This document shows, piece by piece, positions 17,901 through 26,390 of a stretch of 64,000 nt of DNA. Position 1 is the first letter of the stretch; each line of letters begins with the position of its first letter. Source of the stretch: Bacteroidaceae bacterium (lineage in GTDB: Bacteria > Bacteroidota > Bacteroidia > Bacteroidales > Muribaculaceae); the NCBI GenBank assembly GCA_021768245.1, contig JAETNO010000005.1:124001-188000 (forward strand). The letters run 5' to 3'. Under the pieces are notes generated by a model. It was not told where the DNA came from and made no database searches. It saw only the letters and a program-made list of their open reading frames with translations. The translations under genes and the position numbers were made by a program.

Positions 17901-19088
17901 ATTTCAGTCTCCGACAATGGCCGGGGAATAAAAGAGGAAGACATCCCGAAGATTTTCCAGCCATTCAAACGCCTCTTGGGTATTGACAATCCCAAAAAGG
18001 CCGAAGGTTTCGGCATAGGGCTTAACTTCGTGTCTCACCTTGTCAAGGAGCATAAAGGCATCATACGCACGGTAAAGAACCCCGGCGGAGGCATGACCTT
18101 CACTGTGGTCTTCCCGGCATGCGACGAAGCCTTCACCCTTTCTGAATTCCGGAGCTCCATCTCCGATATCACTCCCGAAAACTCGGTTCCTGCTGACCGC
18201 ATTGAGGAGAAATCCGAAAAAGAGGAAGCACTCAACGAAGATATCGCTCAATTAATCGGGGACGCCGATGCGGAAGAGATGCGCTCTAAAATTATGATTA
18301 TTGACGACAACGCCTCTCTCAATACCTTTATCGCCAATCTATTCCGCGACAGATTCACCGTAATCCAAGCCTACAGCGGCGAGGAAGGTCTGGAGAAAGC
18401 CGTCAATGAATGTCCCGACATAATAATCAGCGACGTCCTTATGCCGGGCGATATCGACGGAATAGAACTGTGCCGCAGGATTAAGTCAGACAGCTCTACA
18501 AGCCACATTCCGGTCATACTTCTTACGGCAAAAATTCTTGACGAGCATAAGATTCAGGGCTATAATTGCGGAGCCGACGCATACCTCTGTAAACCGTTCA
18601 GTCCGGAAGTGCTGATTGCCCGTGTCAATAACCTTAATGTCAAGCGCACACGGCAAGCCACACTGATTCTCGCCTCAGCCGGTCTTAGCGACCAACCGCT
18701 GAAACCCCAGGACAATGAAGAGCAACTGTCGCCGCTAGACAAGAAATTCCTTGAGAAACTCTATGCCTATATTGAAAACAGTCTCGACAATTGCGACCTC
18801 AACGTCAACATGCTCGGACGTGAACTCGGATTCTCACGCACTAATTTCTACCGTAAGGTCAAGGCTCTTACAGGAATTTCGCCCAACGACCTTCTGCGCG
18901 TCTACCGTCTTAACCGTGCAGCAGAAATACTGCTTACCCGCGAATACACCGTAGGCGAGGTCGGCGAGCGTACCGGTTTCGGCAACCAGAGCCACTTCTC
19001 CTCTTTGTTCAAAAAGCATTTCGGAGTTTCCCCGAGAGCTTATGTAACGAACCATTTCTCACAATATGCCGTTCCCATAGAGCATTAA
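14991..19088 (+). CDS. Hybrid two-component system sensor/regulator (HTCS) of the PUL
   Basis: 1365 residues from the ATG at 14991. It has a signal peptide or N-terminal membrane anchor, then two-component-regulator propeller repeats (about 25-680, e.g. DSYGYIWIATANGL and NLWVGTRYNG), a Y_Y_Y domain (about 690-750), one membrane helix (about 758-782), HisKA with NISHELRTPL (His816), HATPase with NLIVNAIKYS, DNGRGI and GFGIGL, a receiver domain with the phosphoacceptor Asp1148 in SDVLMPG, and a C-terminal AraC-type HTH (about 1245-1350, GFSRTNFYRKVKALTG and TGFGNQSHFSSLFKKHFG). All catalytic residues are present. Such proteins bind a periplasmic oligosaccharide and activate their linked PUL. 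Its divergent position beside GH78 points to the leftward genes as targets, and the GH106/GH28 unit may be another. Confidence 0.96.
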   Translation: MKTLTSILILILVIFGCPDTKAYTPVRRTELSNLCVRAIGQDSYGYIWIATANGLCKSFGDEYEIYFGELNDTQTVPSNSVIGLMTDKDGWLLVATNMGACGLEKGTKTFHRFTIDGKDSSDFCAYGFVEYAGRLLCYGSGGLYEIDKTSKRMTRRVLTEGEAVTSAVKGPDGLLWISNGLCIMGVDSTLNSTLRLKFDSSNSVRTMAKSGKRLLLGTPNGMLSFNPADQTTSPTPIGPGTEVSHIITLDDGTHLVATGNRGVLAYNPKTETVGHKYHNIDFNELQTAEINNVFSDRANNIWVSTFDRGEVLLTDRMGLFNTDRSLIKAFRNEFVTRATSDPYGNLWVGTRYNGMAFFNKATKDKRYFNSHASAALASFSHDFVQEMAFDSDGRLWAGYNNSLIVCRPDYNNTTPTGQLTVIKKFPSFVNVVSIAEDAKGQMWVGTDNIGLFIFDRDLNIVKTISTPLIRSNNITKIIPYDENHILISAYTDNLYLVDIDKMTIRNFEPSNQKAWNSAIDMMLDRDNNLWVGTYHNGLLRFDAKTREITSCLGNQTYDIVGLSQDSNGDIWASSSYGIYRFDSSGKQINSYLKPDGLGGNQFHEKCVASMPGGKILFGGNAGLEEIDPNTDAKFTPPNIPLAIKGLWLLPDYRPALSEDMDNLAEASVDELTLNHNDNSINIEYFALCYDGAADIQYAYMLKGLDKDFINIGNYNRVSYSDLPAGDYEFYVKTRFKGKEWQEPVKLLSLTVEPNPWLATPALILYAFLILTIIITINRIYLRFRLIKQKYALSEERIKQEKRLTENRINFFTNISHELRTPLTLICGPAKFLRDHHQSMNEKQIKESFDFIDSNVERLMTLINQLLSFRRVSNETLPLQVARGDIGSQLESMAKLYTVYASENCVTINLEKPEADRIMVTYDSDKVEKIVSNLIVNAIKYSSDKGVITLRLELVKHPAEFDNSNDFTYAQISVSDNGRGIKEEDIPKIFQPFKRLLGIDNPKKAEGFGIGLNFVSHLVKEHKGIIRTVKNPGGGMTFTVVFPACDEAFTLSEFRSSISDITPENSVPADRIEEKSEKEEALNEDIAQLIGDADAEEMRSKIMIIDDNASLNTFIANLFRDRFTVIQAYSGEEGLEKAVNECPDIIISDVLMPGDIDGIELCRRIKSDSSTSHIPVILLTAKILDEHKIQGYNCGADAYLCKPFSPEVLIARVNNLNVKRTRQATLILASAGLSDQPLKPQDNEEQLSPLDKKFLEKLYAYIENSLDNCDLNVNMLGRELGFSRTNFYRKVKALTGISPNDLLRVYRLNRAAEILLTREYTVGEVGERTGFGNQSHFSSLFKKHFGVSPRAYVTNHFSQYAVPIEH

Positions 19089-19177
19089 CCTTTTGCTATC
19101 TTGACAACCGATTAAGAACGCGTTCCTTAAAAATCGCCGCCCCTACGGCCCCGAAATTTTAAGGAAAGCACTCTAAA

Positions 19178-19212
19178 GACGGGGCAGACAAAGTTGATTT
19201 GTCTGCCCCGTC
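19178..19212. terminator. Perfect 15-bp stem-loop between convergent HTCS and GH106 genes
   Basis: The arms GACGGGGCAGACAAA (19178-19192) and its exact complement (19198-19212) enclose a 5-nt loop GTTGA. It lies about 90 bp past the HTCS stop and 160 bp past the GH106 stop and could serve both. There is no clean T-run on either side. The rest of 19089-19371 is AT-rich and shows no gene; it holds one copy of a 17-bp repeat (19215-19231). Confidence 0.65.
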
Positions 19213-19214
19213 GC

Positions 19215-19231
19215 GGTTTATGTTCTTATGT
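19215..19231 (+). repeat. 17-bp intergenic repeat, copy 1
   Basis: GGTTTATGTTCTTATGT occurs here and again, identical and in the same orientation, at 28882-28898. Both copies lie in gene-free spacers a few bases after a GC-rich hairpin. The function is unknown. Confidence 0.6.
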
Positions 19232-19371
19232 AGTTTTGACCCTATTAAGGGCTTAGTTTATTACCCTCTTATTTAGCATAGTTAATAGTAGATGTGTCTT
19301 ATGTCGGTCTGTCTCGGATAGGGTCAGGTTTGTATTTGTAAACTATTATATGTCAGATTTATAGGCTGTGT

Positions 19372-22300
19372 TCAATAAGTCAGTATGCGTACCGGGCCGA
19401 GAAGTCCTGACGACTGGAGCGGCTCCGAGGCATTGACTATCTCAAAGTTTGTCTTGGTCAGACGGGCTTCAGGGGCAAGAGCGGCATCTCCGATAAGACG
19501 GTTGCGCCAGGTGTTGACCACTTCGACCTCGATGGTGTTGTCTCCATCCTTCAACATCGGTGTGATATTGACCCTATAGGGATGAGTCCATGCCCCTCCG
19601 GCATATTCACCATTGACTTTAACTTTCGCCATCACCATCACCTTGCCTAAATCAACATAGGTCTGTCCTTCGGGCAAGCCGGAGATATTGAAATTAGTCT
19701 TGTAGACAGCCTTACCGGAATAGTTGGCTATATCCTTGTCGGGATTGACTGACCAGTCGGTGAGCGATTCGAAGACCACAGGCTCTTTCGGACCGCGACG
19801 CCCGGCATCGAAGCTGACTGTCCATGAAGTGGTACTAAGGTCGGCCACAACCTTGGCTTCGGGATAGTTGACACCGCCCTCAGACTTGGGAATGTCCTTG
19901 CGGAACACGATAAACGCGCTTTCAAGCGGGTCGAGTTCTACGGGGATAGTGATACCTTCGCCGGAAGTAGCCGGGGTGAACTGCGGAAGAGTGCGGACAG
20001 TACCGTCAGTCGCGTTCCACAATTGCGGTATCAGCGAGGAATCGACGCGGAAAGTCGGATTGATGGATATCTTCTCTTCTGTAGGATTGGCTATAAAATA
20101 GATTTGAGCGTCCTTGAGCGTGCGGTGAATAAACATAGGCATAGTCTCACCGGACTCAACTTTAAGGTCGGGCATGAGGTTCATGGCGGCGAACACCTCA
20201 CTCATCTCCGTACCGTCGGCCCATACCTTGCCTTTGCCTAAATCGTTGACCTTGGCTCCTGCCGCCCACATGCGGGAAGCAAGCTCGCTTACCTGCTTGT
20301 CGGCCTGCGGATAGCCTGCAAGGCTCGGGGAGCGTTTCGGTGCAGGACCTACGACTGTCAGACCCTCTTTCACGAGCTTCTCAATACATTCAAGCATCTC
20401 GGGGCGCATAGTCTCCTGACGTGGAAGCACGAGCACGCTGTACTCCATCCCGCTGTCAAGCACAAGGTGACCGTCCTTGACTTTGGCATGATTCCTGAGT
20501 ATGTCGGCATTGATATAGTCAAATGAATAACCTTCGGGGAGTGACGGGTCACATTCTCCTGTCATTTTCGGGGCGTCCTCTCCGATAAAATAGGCGGCAT
20601 CGGCTACATAGCGTCCCTGCTGGAGCACATAGTTACAACGGCGCAGATAGTCAGTGAAGAGGTCAAGCTGCTCGAACCAGGTGTTCTTACGGTTAAACTC
20701 GTTTCCGAACCATGCGGCGATTCCCGGCTCTTCGGGAGTGTCAAGCTGATGGATGAAGAGATGGAGAAGGGAGGCATTGATACCCTCAGCGAAGAAACGG
20801 TCAACACGCTGTTTCATCACATTCGGATAGCGTCCGAAAGGATTTCCGGCAGCCGTACACGACTCCGACCATATCTTGTTCTTGCCATAGATATGTCCGC
20901 ATGAGGATGCGGCGCGGTTCTCGATATCGCCTAAGGTGCCCTCGCTCCAATATTCGCCGGCAATCTCGTCACTTTGACCGCCATAGAGCAGGAACTCTCC
21001 AGGGAAGCCCCAGTGACCGTAGTTCTCAAGCCATGTTGTCAGCCCGTGTTTATTTGAAATCTCCTTGAGTCCGCCTACATATTCAAAGGCCACAAGGTCA
21101 GCCACAAGGCGGCGTAAATCCCAAAGGAATCGGCTTGACATCTCGTTGCTGCCAACCGGTATACCCTGCAACACGGGTAGGTACGGGAGGGGCGAATAGC
21201 CGTAGCGTTCGATAAATTTCTCTGTAAGGCCGTCGGTCCAGTTCTGTCCGCCGGTTTCATAGCTGTCTTCCACAACAATGCGGAATGTCTTGCGGTCCTC
21301 GGCAGGTATACGGCGGAGTATCTCTCCTATATATGCGTCGAAATGGCTTTGCAGATGTTCCTTGTTCATCTTGTCAATCTCAAGGCCCGTCGCTTCGGGA
21401 CTCGCGGGTGAGTTGGTCACACCGGTTGTAGCCATGGCAATACGCGAAACGACCCAACGGCCCTCGGGCACATCCCATGTCAGGACTCCGTCCTTTACAT
21501 CGGAAGTCAGCACCACGACTTTGTCGGGATTGACCGTCCACTCGGTAGTTTTATAGTAGGGTTCATCGTCCCACATATAATAATCCCACATGGGAAGGGG
21601 TTCCTGACACATCTTGGCAAGCTGCTTCTCAGCCATACGCTCTACCTTCGGACGCTCCGACAGCGTAAGCTCTATATTCCCGGCTCCGGCGGGGCCTACC
21701 TCAAGCATCATCTCGTCGACATCGGTTTCGGGGATTGAAACGACTATAGGCGCATATGAATCGAACCCCACAATCAGCTGAGGATTGAAACGGTCAATCT
21801 CGAAACGCTTCACCTCTTTCCATCCGTCAATGACGCGGGCCTTAAGCACAGCCTCAGTCCTTATAGGCGCTGAAACCTTCACTTCAAGGCTGCGCAATGT
21901 CGCGGGCTTGTCAAGTTTAAGGGTCGAAGCCAAGGGCTGGCCTTCGGTCTTGGAGAGAGTCCATGACTGGGAATATCCCTCCGATTCAAAAGCGGGATAG
22001 GCTATCACTGCCTCGTCCTGACATGCGCCCTCCACTTCGGGGAGAGTGATGGTCTGACGTCCCGGGCCTTCCACAACCGTCTGTGCCGACACGATGTGAC
22101 GCATCGACTGCTCGGGCTTCACCCACGGGCCGCCCGACTGGCTCCAGCCGGGACAGTTGAAAATACCGATTTCAATATCGAGTTCTCCGGCGGTCTTCAA
22201 TGCCTGATGCAGTGTTTCCCACCAAAGGTCGCTGTTATATTTGGCTTCGCCATAGGGAAGGTCCTCTATGCCGATCATGCCTATTTGTGCACGTGTGATG

Positions 22301-22524
22301 CCGGCCTTTTTCATCGCATGAAGGTCTTTGACCACTCCTTCGGGTGAAAGGTTATCGTTGATCCAATACCAATAGGCCGCGATGCGGATACTGTCGGGAG
22401 GAGACATGAAGCCCTCCTCAACCGTAGTGATTGAAGCTGATTCAGTGCTATGGCTACATGAGCTATATAGACAGCATCCTAATGCCAGCACCGCAGCGGA
22501 GGTAAAAAGTTTTTTTAACCGCAT
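19372..22524 (-). CDS. GH106 alpha-L-rhamnosidase, lipoprotein
   Basis: 1050 residues, the size of known GH106 enzymes. The signal peptide ends in a lipobox around LYSSC (Cys23). The start PPDSIRIAAYWYWINDNLSPEGVVKDLHAMKKAGI is typical of the family's TIM barrel, followed by IGIFNCPGWSQSGGPWVKPEQSMR. Later come FRIVVEDSYETGGQNWT, the conserved GGQSDEIAGEYWSEG and WSESCTAAGNPFGRYP, with the acidic residues expected for an inverting, calcium-dependent active site. The C-terminal jelly-roll (about 930-1050: YVDLGKVMVMAKVKVNGEYAG, GDNTIEVEVVNTWRNRLIGD) is also standard. GH106 enzymes cut rhamnose-alpha-1,4-galacturonate or rhamnose-alpha-1,2-linkages in rhamnogalacturonans. It is divergent from the GH28-like operon and has its own promoter at 22575-22582. 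Confidence 0.93.
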   Translation of the reverse strand: MRLKKLFTSAAVLALGCCLYSSCSHSTESASITTVEEGFMSPPDSIRIAAYWYWINDNLSPEGVVKDLHAMKKAGITRAQIGMIGIEDLPYGEAKYNSDLWWETLHQALKTAGELDIEIGIFNCPGWSQSGGPWVKPEQSMRHIVSAQTVVEGPGRQTITLPEVEGACQDEAVIAYPAFESEGYSQSWTLSKTEGQPLASTLKLDKPATLRSLEVKVSAPIRTEAVLKARVIDGWKEVKRFEIDRFNPQLIVGFDSYAPIVVSIPETDVDEMMLEVGPAGAGNIELTLSERPKVERMAEKQLAKMCQEPLPMWDYYMWDDEPYYKTTEWTVNPDKVVVLTSDVKDGVLTWDVPEGRWVVSRIAMATTGVTNSPASPEATGLEIDKMNKEHLQSHFDAYIGEILRRIPAEDRKTFRIVVEDSYETGGQNWTDGLTEKFIERYGYSPLPYLPVLQGIPVGSNEMSSRFLWDLRRLVADLVAFEYVGGLKEISNKHGLTTWLENYGHWGFPGEFLLYGGQSDEIAGEYWSEGTLGDIENRAASSCGHIYGKNKIWSESCTAAGNPFGRYPNVMKQRVDRFFAEGINASLLHLFIHQLDTPEEPGIAAWFGNEFNRKNTWFEQLDLFTDYLRRCNYVLQQGRYVADAAYFIGEDAPKMTGECDPSLPEGYSFDYINADILRNHAKVKDGHLVLDSGMEYSVLVLPRQETMRPEMLECIEKLVKEGLTVVGPAPKRSPSLAGYPQADKQVSELASRMWAAGAKVNDLGKGKVWADGTEMSEVFAAMNLMPDLKVESGETMPMFIHRTLKDAQIYFIANPTEEKISINPTFRVDSSLIPQLWNATDGTVRTLPQFTPATSGEGITIPVELDPLESAFIVFRKDIPKSEGGVNYPEAKVVADLSTTSWTVSFDAGRRGPKEPVVFESLTDWSVNPDKDIANYSGKAVYKTNFNISGLPEGQTYVDLGKVMVMAKVKVNGEYAGGAWTHPYRVNITPMLKDGDNTIEVEVVNTWRNRLIGDAALAPEARLTKTNFEIVNASEPLQSSGLLGPVRILTY

Positions 22525-22574
22525 AATGTTTAAAAAATGTGATAGGGATTAGGTTTAGGTGTTTTTGACTGCGG

Positions 22575-22582
22575 CAAAGATA
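22575..22582 (-). promoter_or_regulatory. -7 box of the GH106 promoter
   Basis: The minus strand reads TATCTTTG, a full TAnnTTTG match, 50 bp from the ATG at 22524. No -33 TTG is at the right distance. The 231-bp divergent region (22525-22755) also contains the inverted repeat GCCTC-TT-GAGGC (22648-22659), which could be an operator serving both directions. Confidence 0.55.
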
Positions 22583-22722
22583 GTGCATATAAATCAGGGC
22601 CGCGTTTGCTATCTGTCCCAACTTTTGTCGGATATGCGCAATATGAGGCCTCTTGAGGCACAATAAAACAGATGGCAATATTTTTGATACATGCGGAGAA
22701 ATCACGGGGTAAGGGAATTTTA

Positions 22723-22730
22723 TAAATTTG
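22723..22730 (+). promoter_or_regulatory. -7 box of the GH28-like operon promoter
   Basis: TAAATTTG matches TAnnTTTG and would start transcription near 22734, about 22 nt ahead of the ATG at 22756. No clear -33 element is seen. Confidence 0.5.
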
Positions 22731-22755
22731 TACCTATCATTATCACCGACCTGAC

Positions 22756-25512
22756 ATGCACATGAAAAAAGCCTTTTTACCGATGGCCCTTACCCTCGTT
22801 ATCGCACTGGGGAGTGCGGCCGTCACCGGATGCCTTATGACAGAAGCGGCTACGGGACGCGACGTCTCAAACCGCTGTTCGCTGACAGCGCGTGTCAGCC
22901 TCCTTGACTCACTTCCCTCCGTCCACGAAGGAATCCGCTGTCTGGATTTGAGATTTCCGTCAGGCGAAAAAGCTTCAAATTGGCGCTCAACCCATAAGAC
23001 TTTCAACACGCCTATTGATTTGAGCGCGACACCCATGGTTGAATACGGTCTGCTCGTCACCGAAGGCCCGGGCAGGGATTTCACCACACGCCTCACCCTC
23101 CGCTCTTCTACCGGAGAAGAATTTTACGCAGTGGCCCATATAATACCTACACTTTGGCAAGGTGTGATTTTCGACATGCAGGCCTGCCCCTTCCTCGATG
23201 ATGTCGCCTCTATTGAAATAGCCGTCATGAACGACTGCGACCTCCCATGGGACGACGCGCGATTCATGATTGACGGCCTGACGGCAGGGAAAGCCCTTGA
23301 CCTCGATTTCGATATCCCCGGTTCTGCCGACAGACTGAAAGTCAACGGCAATGCCAAGGTGAGACAGGGCGATGGCTCTGTAATCATTGATTTCAATGAA
23401 GGGGACGCGGTGGAGCTTACGACAGCCGGAAGCCGCAACGACATCTACAGTCCTCGGCTCGATTTGAGAAACACCGTGGCTATCTCCCTCGACAACAGGA
23501 GTACAGCCGACAGTCTCCGTCTCTCGTTCATCACCGGCAATGACACCCTGTTCAATGCAGAGAAGTCCATGACAGTAGCCATGACTCCACGCTCGGGTAT
23601 GCACTGTCTTGAATTCAATCTTTCCGGCATCCCGGCAGCGGAAGGAAGACTCCACGGACTGCGTCTTGAACTGCTCGGCGGAAAAGGAACCATCGAAATC
23701 GACCGCATATCATTCGAAGGGGAAGGGCAGGCCGTTCCGCAGGCCGGACATATCGAGTCATGCACCGCCACGACAGAGACCATCACCATAAAAGGCTCCG
23801 TCGACGAAACTTTCGACTGCGAGGGAGCCATGGTCGAAGTGCGCCACTCCCCTTTTTGGAAATCCGGACTCCCCTTCGACAGTCTCGAACTTATCGCACG
23901 CGTCCCTGCGCAACGTGAATTCATTATCGCAGATATCCCCAACAGCCGTCTTGACGGACGCATGTCCCATCTCAGCAGCCGTTTCATGGCCGCGTTAAGG
24001 CTGGCCGACGGAAACACTGTGGCTCTTGGCAAACCTTTCTTCATCACAAACTGGCGCGATTTCTTCGATAATCCATATGCCTTCGACACCGCAGATGAAG
24101 AATTCCCTGTAGAAGACTTCGGAGCCAAGGGCGATGGCGTCAGCAACGACAACGCAGCCATCCAGCGGGCCATCGACAAAGCGGCGGCCGGGGGTGGAGG
24201 CAGAGTGGTGTTACGCGGGAATCCCGACGGTAAAACCGAGCGACAGTACCTCGCCACCAACCTCGAGCTACGGAGCGGCGTGAATTTAGTGATTCAGCCG
24301 GGAGCAGTCCTGCGGCAGTCACCTAAATTCGCCCACTACAAGGAATTTCCGCCCGAATATGGCCACGACAATGTCATTCCGGGAGTGCCCTGGACGCATT
24401 GCATGTACACAAACCGTCCACTTATCCTCGCAAAGGATATTGAACGCGTAAAAATTACAGGCGGAGGCCGAATCCGTATGGACGACACCTACAGTGAGAA
24501 TCCCTTATGGACCCACTATGCCCGCACATGCAGCGACCGTATCCACATAGTGCCTATAGCCGTCTGCAACACCCGCCACGTCGAAATTTCGGATATCGAC
24601 ATAGTGAGGTGCAGCAACTACCACACCATATTCTACCGCGCCGACAGCGTGTTTATCGGCAATCTGAAAATGCATGAGGTTGCCTGCCTCAGCGGCGACG
24701 GACTTAGTTTCGGCAACGCCGTGACAAACGTCAGGGTGGCCCGCTGCGTCTTTGAGTCAAACGACGATGGCATAGTGCTGTGCAGCAGCTATAAGGACCC
24801 GCGTGGAGGAGTGTGGCGCGTAAGGGTCGATTCCATTGACTCCTCCGTGCGCCACATAGAGGTGTTCGGAAGCTACATCGATTCCTCGCGCGGAGGAGCC
24901 GGAAAGGCTATCGCCCTCATCCCCTGGGGCTCCACGAATCCGCGTCAGGATTTTAATGAGATTGACGATATAGAAGTCCGCGACTGTGTGCTGCGCGGGG
25001 GTCATTCCATAGGCTCATGGCCTGACAATCCCTTCGATGGCAAACCGTTCGACAACTCTGAACCCGACGACTATGCCCCGGTGAAAAACCTGCGCATTTT
25101 CGACAATGAATACCTCTCACTGAAAGAGCTCAACGGTGTGGTCCCCACGACACTGCTCACAGATTGCGGCCTGCATGGAAGCTCCGATTTCAAAAACAGC
25201 GGTTTCTCAGACCGACTGGCCTACTGGACAAAGTCTGGAGAAGTATCAAGTTCCGATCCCTCCTCGGTAACACTTTCCGACGGACTTATCTACCAGGGGC
25301 TGCACCTCCTTCCCGGCACCTACGCCCTGTCGTGGGAAGGCGATGGAGACATACGCCCCTATCTTGCCGACGCTGACGGCACCCGTCTGCCTGTCAAAGC
25401 CGACAACACTTTCGACGTACCGCTCCCCCAGACCCTTCTGGTCGGAGTCGAAGGCAAAGACGCGCATATAAGCGCCATTAAACTGACAATATTTTTCACA
25501 AAAAACTCATAA
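22756..25512 (+). CDS. GH28-like right-handed beta-helix lipoprotein (polygalacturonase superfamily)
   Basis: 918 residues with a lipoprotein signal ending in AVTGC (Cys26). Residues about 30-440 hold beta-sandwich-like material I cannot name. From residue 450 the pectate-lyase/GH28 superfamily domain begins (FPVEDFGAKGDGVSNDNAAIQRAID), with repeated helix coils, LSGDGLSFG, SNDDGIVLCSS and GGHSIGSW. The Asp pair of GH28 is present in NDDGI and an Asp in SGDG, but the usual NTD, GHG and RIK motifs are altered, so standard polygalacturonase activity is doubtful. It heads an operon with esterases and an MBL-fold protein (12-bp gap to the next gene) and diverges from GH106, which suggests a role on rhamnogalacturonan-like material. 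An alternative ATG at codon 3 is possible. Confidence 0.8.
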   Translation: MHMKKAFLPMALTLVIALGSAAVTGCLMTEAATGRDVSNRCSLTARVSLLDSLPSVHEGIRCLDLRFPSGEKASNWRSTHKTFNTPIDLSATPMVEYGLLVTEGPGRDFTTRLTLRSSTGEEFYAVAHIIPTLWQGVIFDMQACPFLDDVASIEIAVMNDCDLPWDDARFMIDGLTAGKALDLDFDIPGSADRLKVNGNAKVRQGDGSVIIDFNEGDAVELTTAGSRNDIYSPRLDLRNTVAISLDNRSTADSLRLSFITGNDTLFNAEKSMTVAMTPRSGMHCLEFNLSGIPAAEGRLHGLRLELLGGKGTIEIDRISFEGEGQAVPQAGHIESCTATTETITIKGSVDETFDCEGAMVEVRHSPFWKSGLPFDSLELIARVPAQREFIIADIPNSRLDGRMSHLSSRFMAALRLADGNTVALGKPFFITNWRDFFDNPYAFDTADEEFPVEDFGAKGDGVSNDNAAIQRAIDKAAAGGGGRVVLRGNPDGKTERQYLATNLELRSGVNLVIQPGAVLRQSPKFAHYKEFPPEYGHDNVIPGVPWTHCMYTNRPLILAKDIERVKITGGGRIRMDDTYSENPLWTHYARTCSDRIHIVPIAVCNTRHVEISDIDIVRCSNYHTIFYRADSVFIGNLKMHEVACLSGDGLSFGNAVTNVRVARCVFESNDDGIVLCSSYKDPRGGVWRVRVDSIDSSVRHIEVFGSYIDSSRGGAGKAIALIPWGSTNPRQDFNEIDDIEVRDCVLRGGHSIGSWPDNPFDGKPFDNSEPDDYAPVKNLRIFDNEYLSLKELNGVVPTTLLTDCGLHGSSDFKNSGFSDRLAYWTKSGEVSSSDPSSVTLSDGLIYQGLHLLPGTYALSWEGDGDIRPYLADADGTRLPVKADNTFDVPLPQTLLVGVEGKDAHISAIKLTIFFTKNS

Positions 25513-25524
25513 AATAATTCTGAC

Positions 25525-26322
25525 ATGAAAACCTTACGTTTTATTTTCGCCGCTATCGCCCTGGCATCGGCCCTCGGATTGTCGGCTCAGTGGACTCCGA
25601 CCAAAGCCGTAATCGACATCCGGAAACCTATCATGAAAGTGTTCCTCCCCAAAGATGAGCTAAACACAGGCCGGGCGGTCGTTGCCTGCCCGGGCGGTTC
25701 ATATCTCGGACATGCCATAGGCCACGAAGGTTGGGACTGGGCCCCGTTTTTCAACAAGCAGGGCATCACTCTCATAGTGCTTCAATACACACTCCCGCAG
25801 GGTGACCGCACCAAACCTATCGCCGATGCCGAAGCCGCAATGAAACTCGTGCGCGACAGTGCGAAAGTGTGGAACATCAACCCCTCCTCTGTAGGCATAA
25901 TGGGCTCATCGGCCGGCGGTCACCTCGCGTCGACTATAGCTACCCATTCAACCGACCCCAAGGTGCGTCCCGATTTCCAGATACTGTTCTATCCCGTCAT
26001 TTCAATGGATCCCAGCCGTGGCCATCAGCTCACCCACGAGAGCTTCTTCGGAAAAAACGCCACTCCCGAACTGATTGACCTCTATTCCAACGAAAAACAA
26101 TGCACCCCCGACACCCCGCGCGCTATAATCCTCACTTCCGACGACGACGGCGTGAATCCTGCCTTCAACGCCGCACCTTATTATATAGCTCTTCACAAAG
26201 CCGGAGTGCCCGCCACCCTCCATGTCTATCCGACTGGCGAGCACGGATGGGGATGCCTGCAGTCCTTCCAGCATCACACCCAGATGCTCGACGACCTCTC
26301 CGCCTGGCTTCGCACATTCTAA
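25525..26322 (+). CDS. Exported alpha/beta-hydrolase, probable carbohydrate esterase
   Basis: 265 residues with a signal peptide (about 1-21, LGLSAQ). The fold is an esterase-type alpha/beta hydrolase: AVVACPGGSYLGHA supplies the oxyanion region, GSSAGG has the nucleophile Ser129, an Asp in SDDDG (206-208) and His240 in GEHGWG complete the triad. This layout is that of bacterial acetyl- or feruloyl-esterases attached to plant cell-wall loci (BD-FAE/Axe-like). It follows the GH28-like gene by 12 bp and precedes the MBL-fold gene by 68 bp. It probably removes acetyl groups from the glycan; the precise ester is not determinable. Confidence 0.87.
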   Translation: MKTLRFIFAAIALASALGLSAQWTPTKAVIDIRKPIMKVFLPKDELNTGRAVVACPGGSYLGHAIGHEGWDWAPFFNKQGITLIVLQYTLPQGDRTKPIADAEAAMKLVRDSAKVWNINPSSVGIMGSSAGGHLASTIATHSTDPKVRPDFQILFYPVISMDPSRGHQLTHESFFGKNATPELIDLYSNEKQCTPDTPRAIILTSDDDGVNPAFNAAPYYIALHKAGVPATLHVYPTGEHGWGCLQSFQHHTQMLDDLSAWLRTF

Positions 26323-26390
26323 GCACCAGTAATCACATTTTCTCCTATCTTTTCCAACTTGCCATTAACCTTAAAAACATAAAAACAACG

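Noticed and set aside
22987..24260. Minus-strand frames antisense to the GH28-like gene
   Set aside because: The plus-strand product has a signal peptide and beta-helix motifs; the antisense translations are biased composition shadows.
26100..26390. Upstream extension of the MBL-fold gene into the esterase gene
   Set aside because: The extension translates to basic, low-quality sequence out of frame with the esterase, while the ATG at 26391 starts a clean signal peptide.
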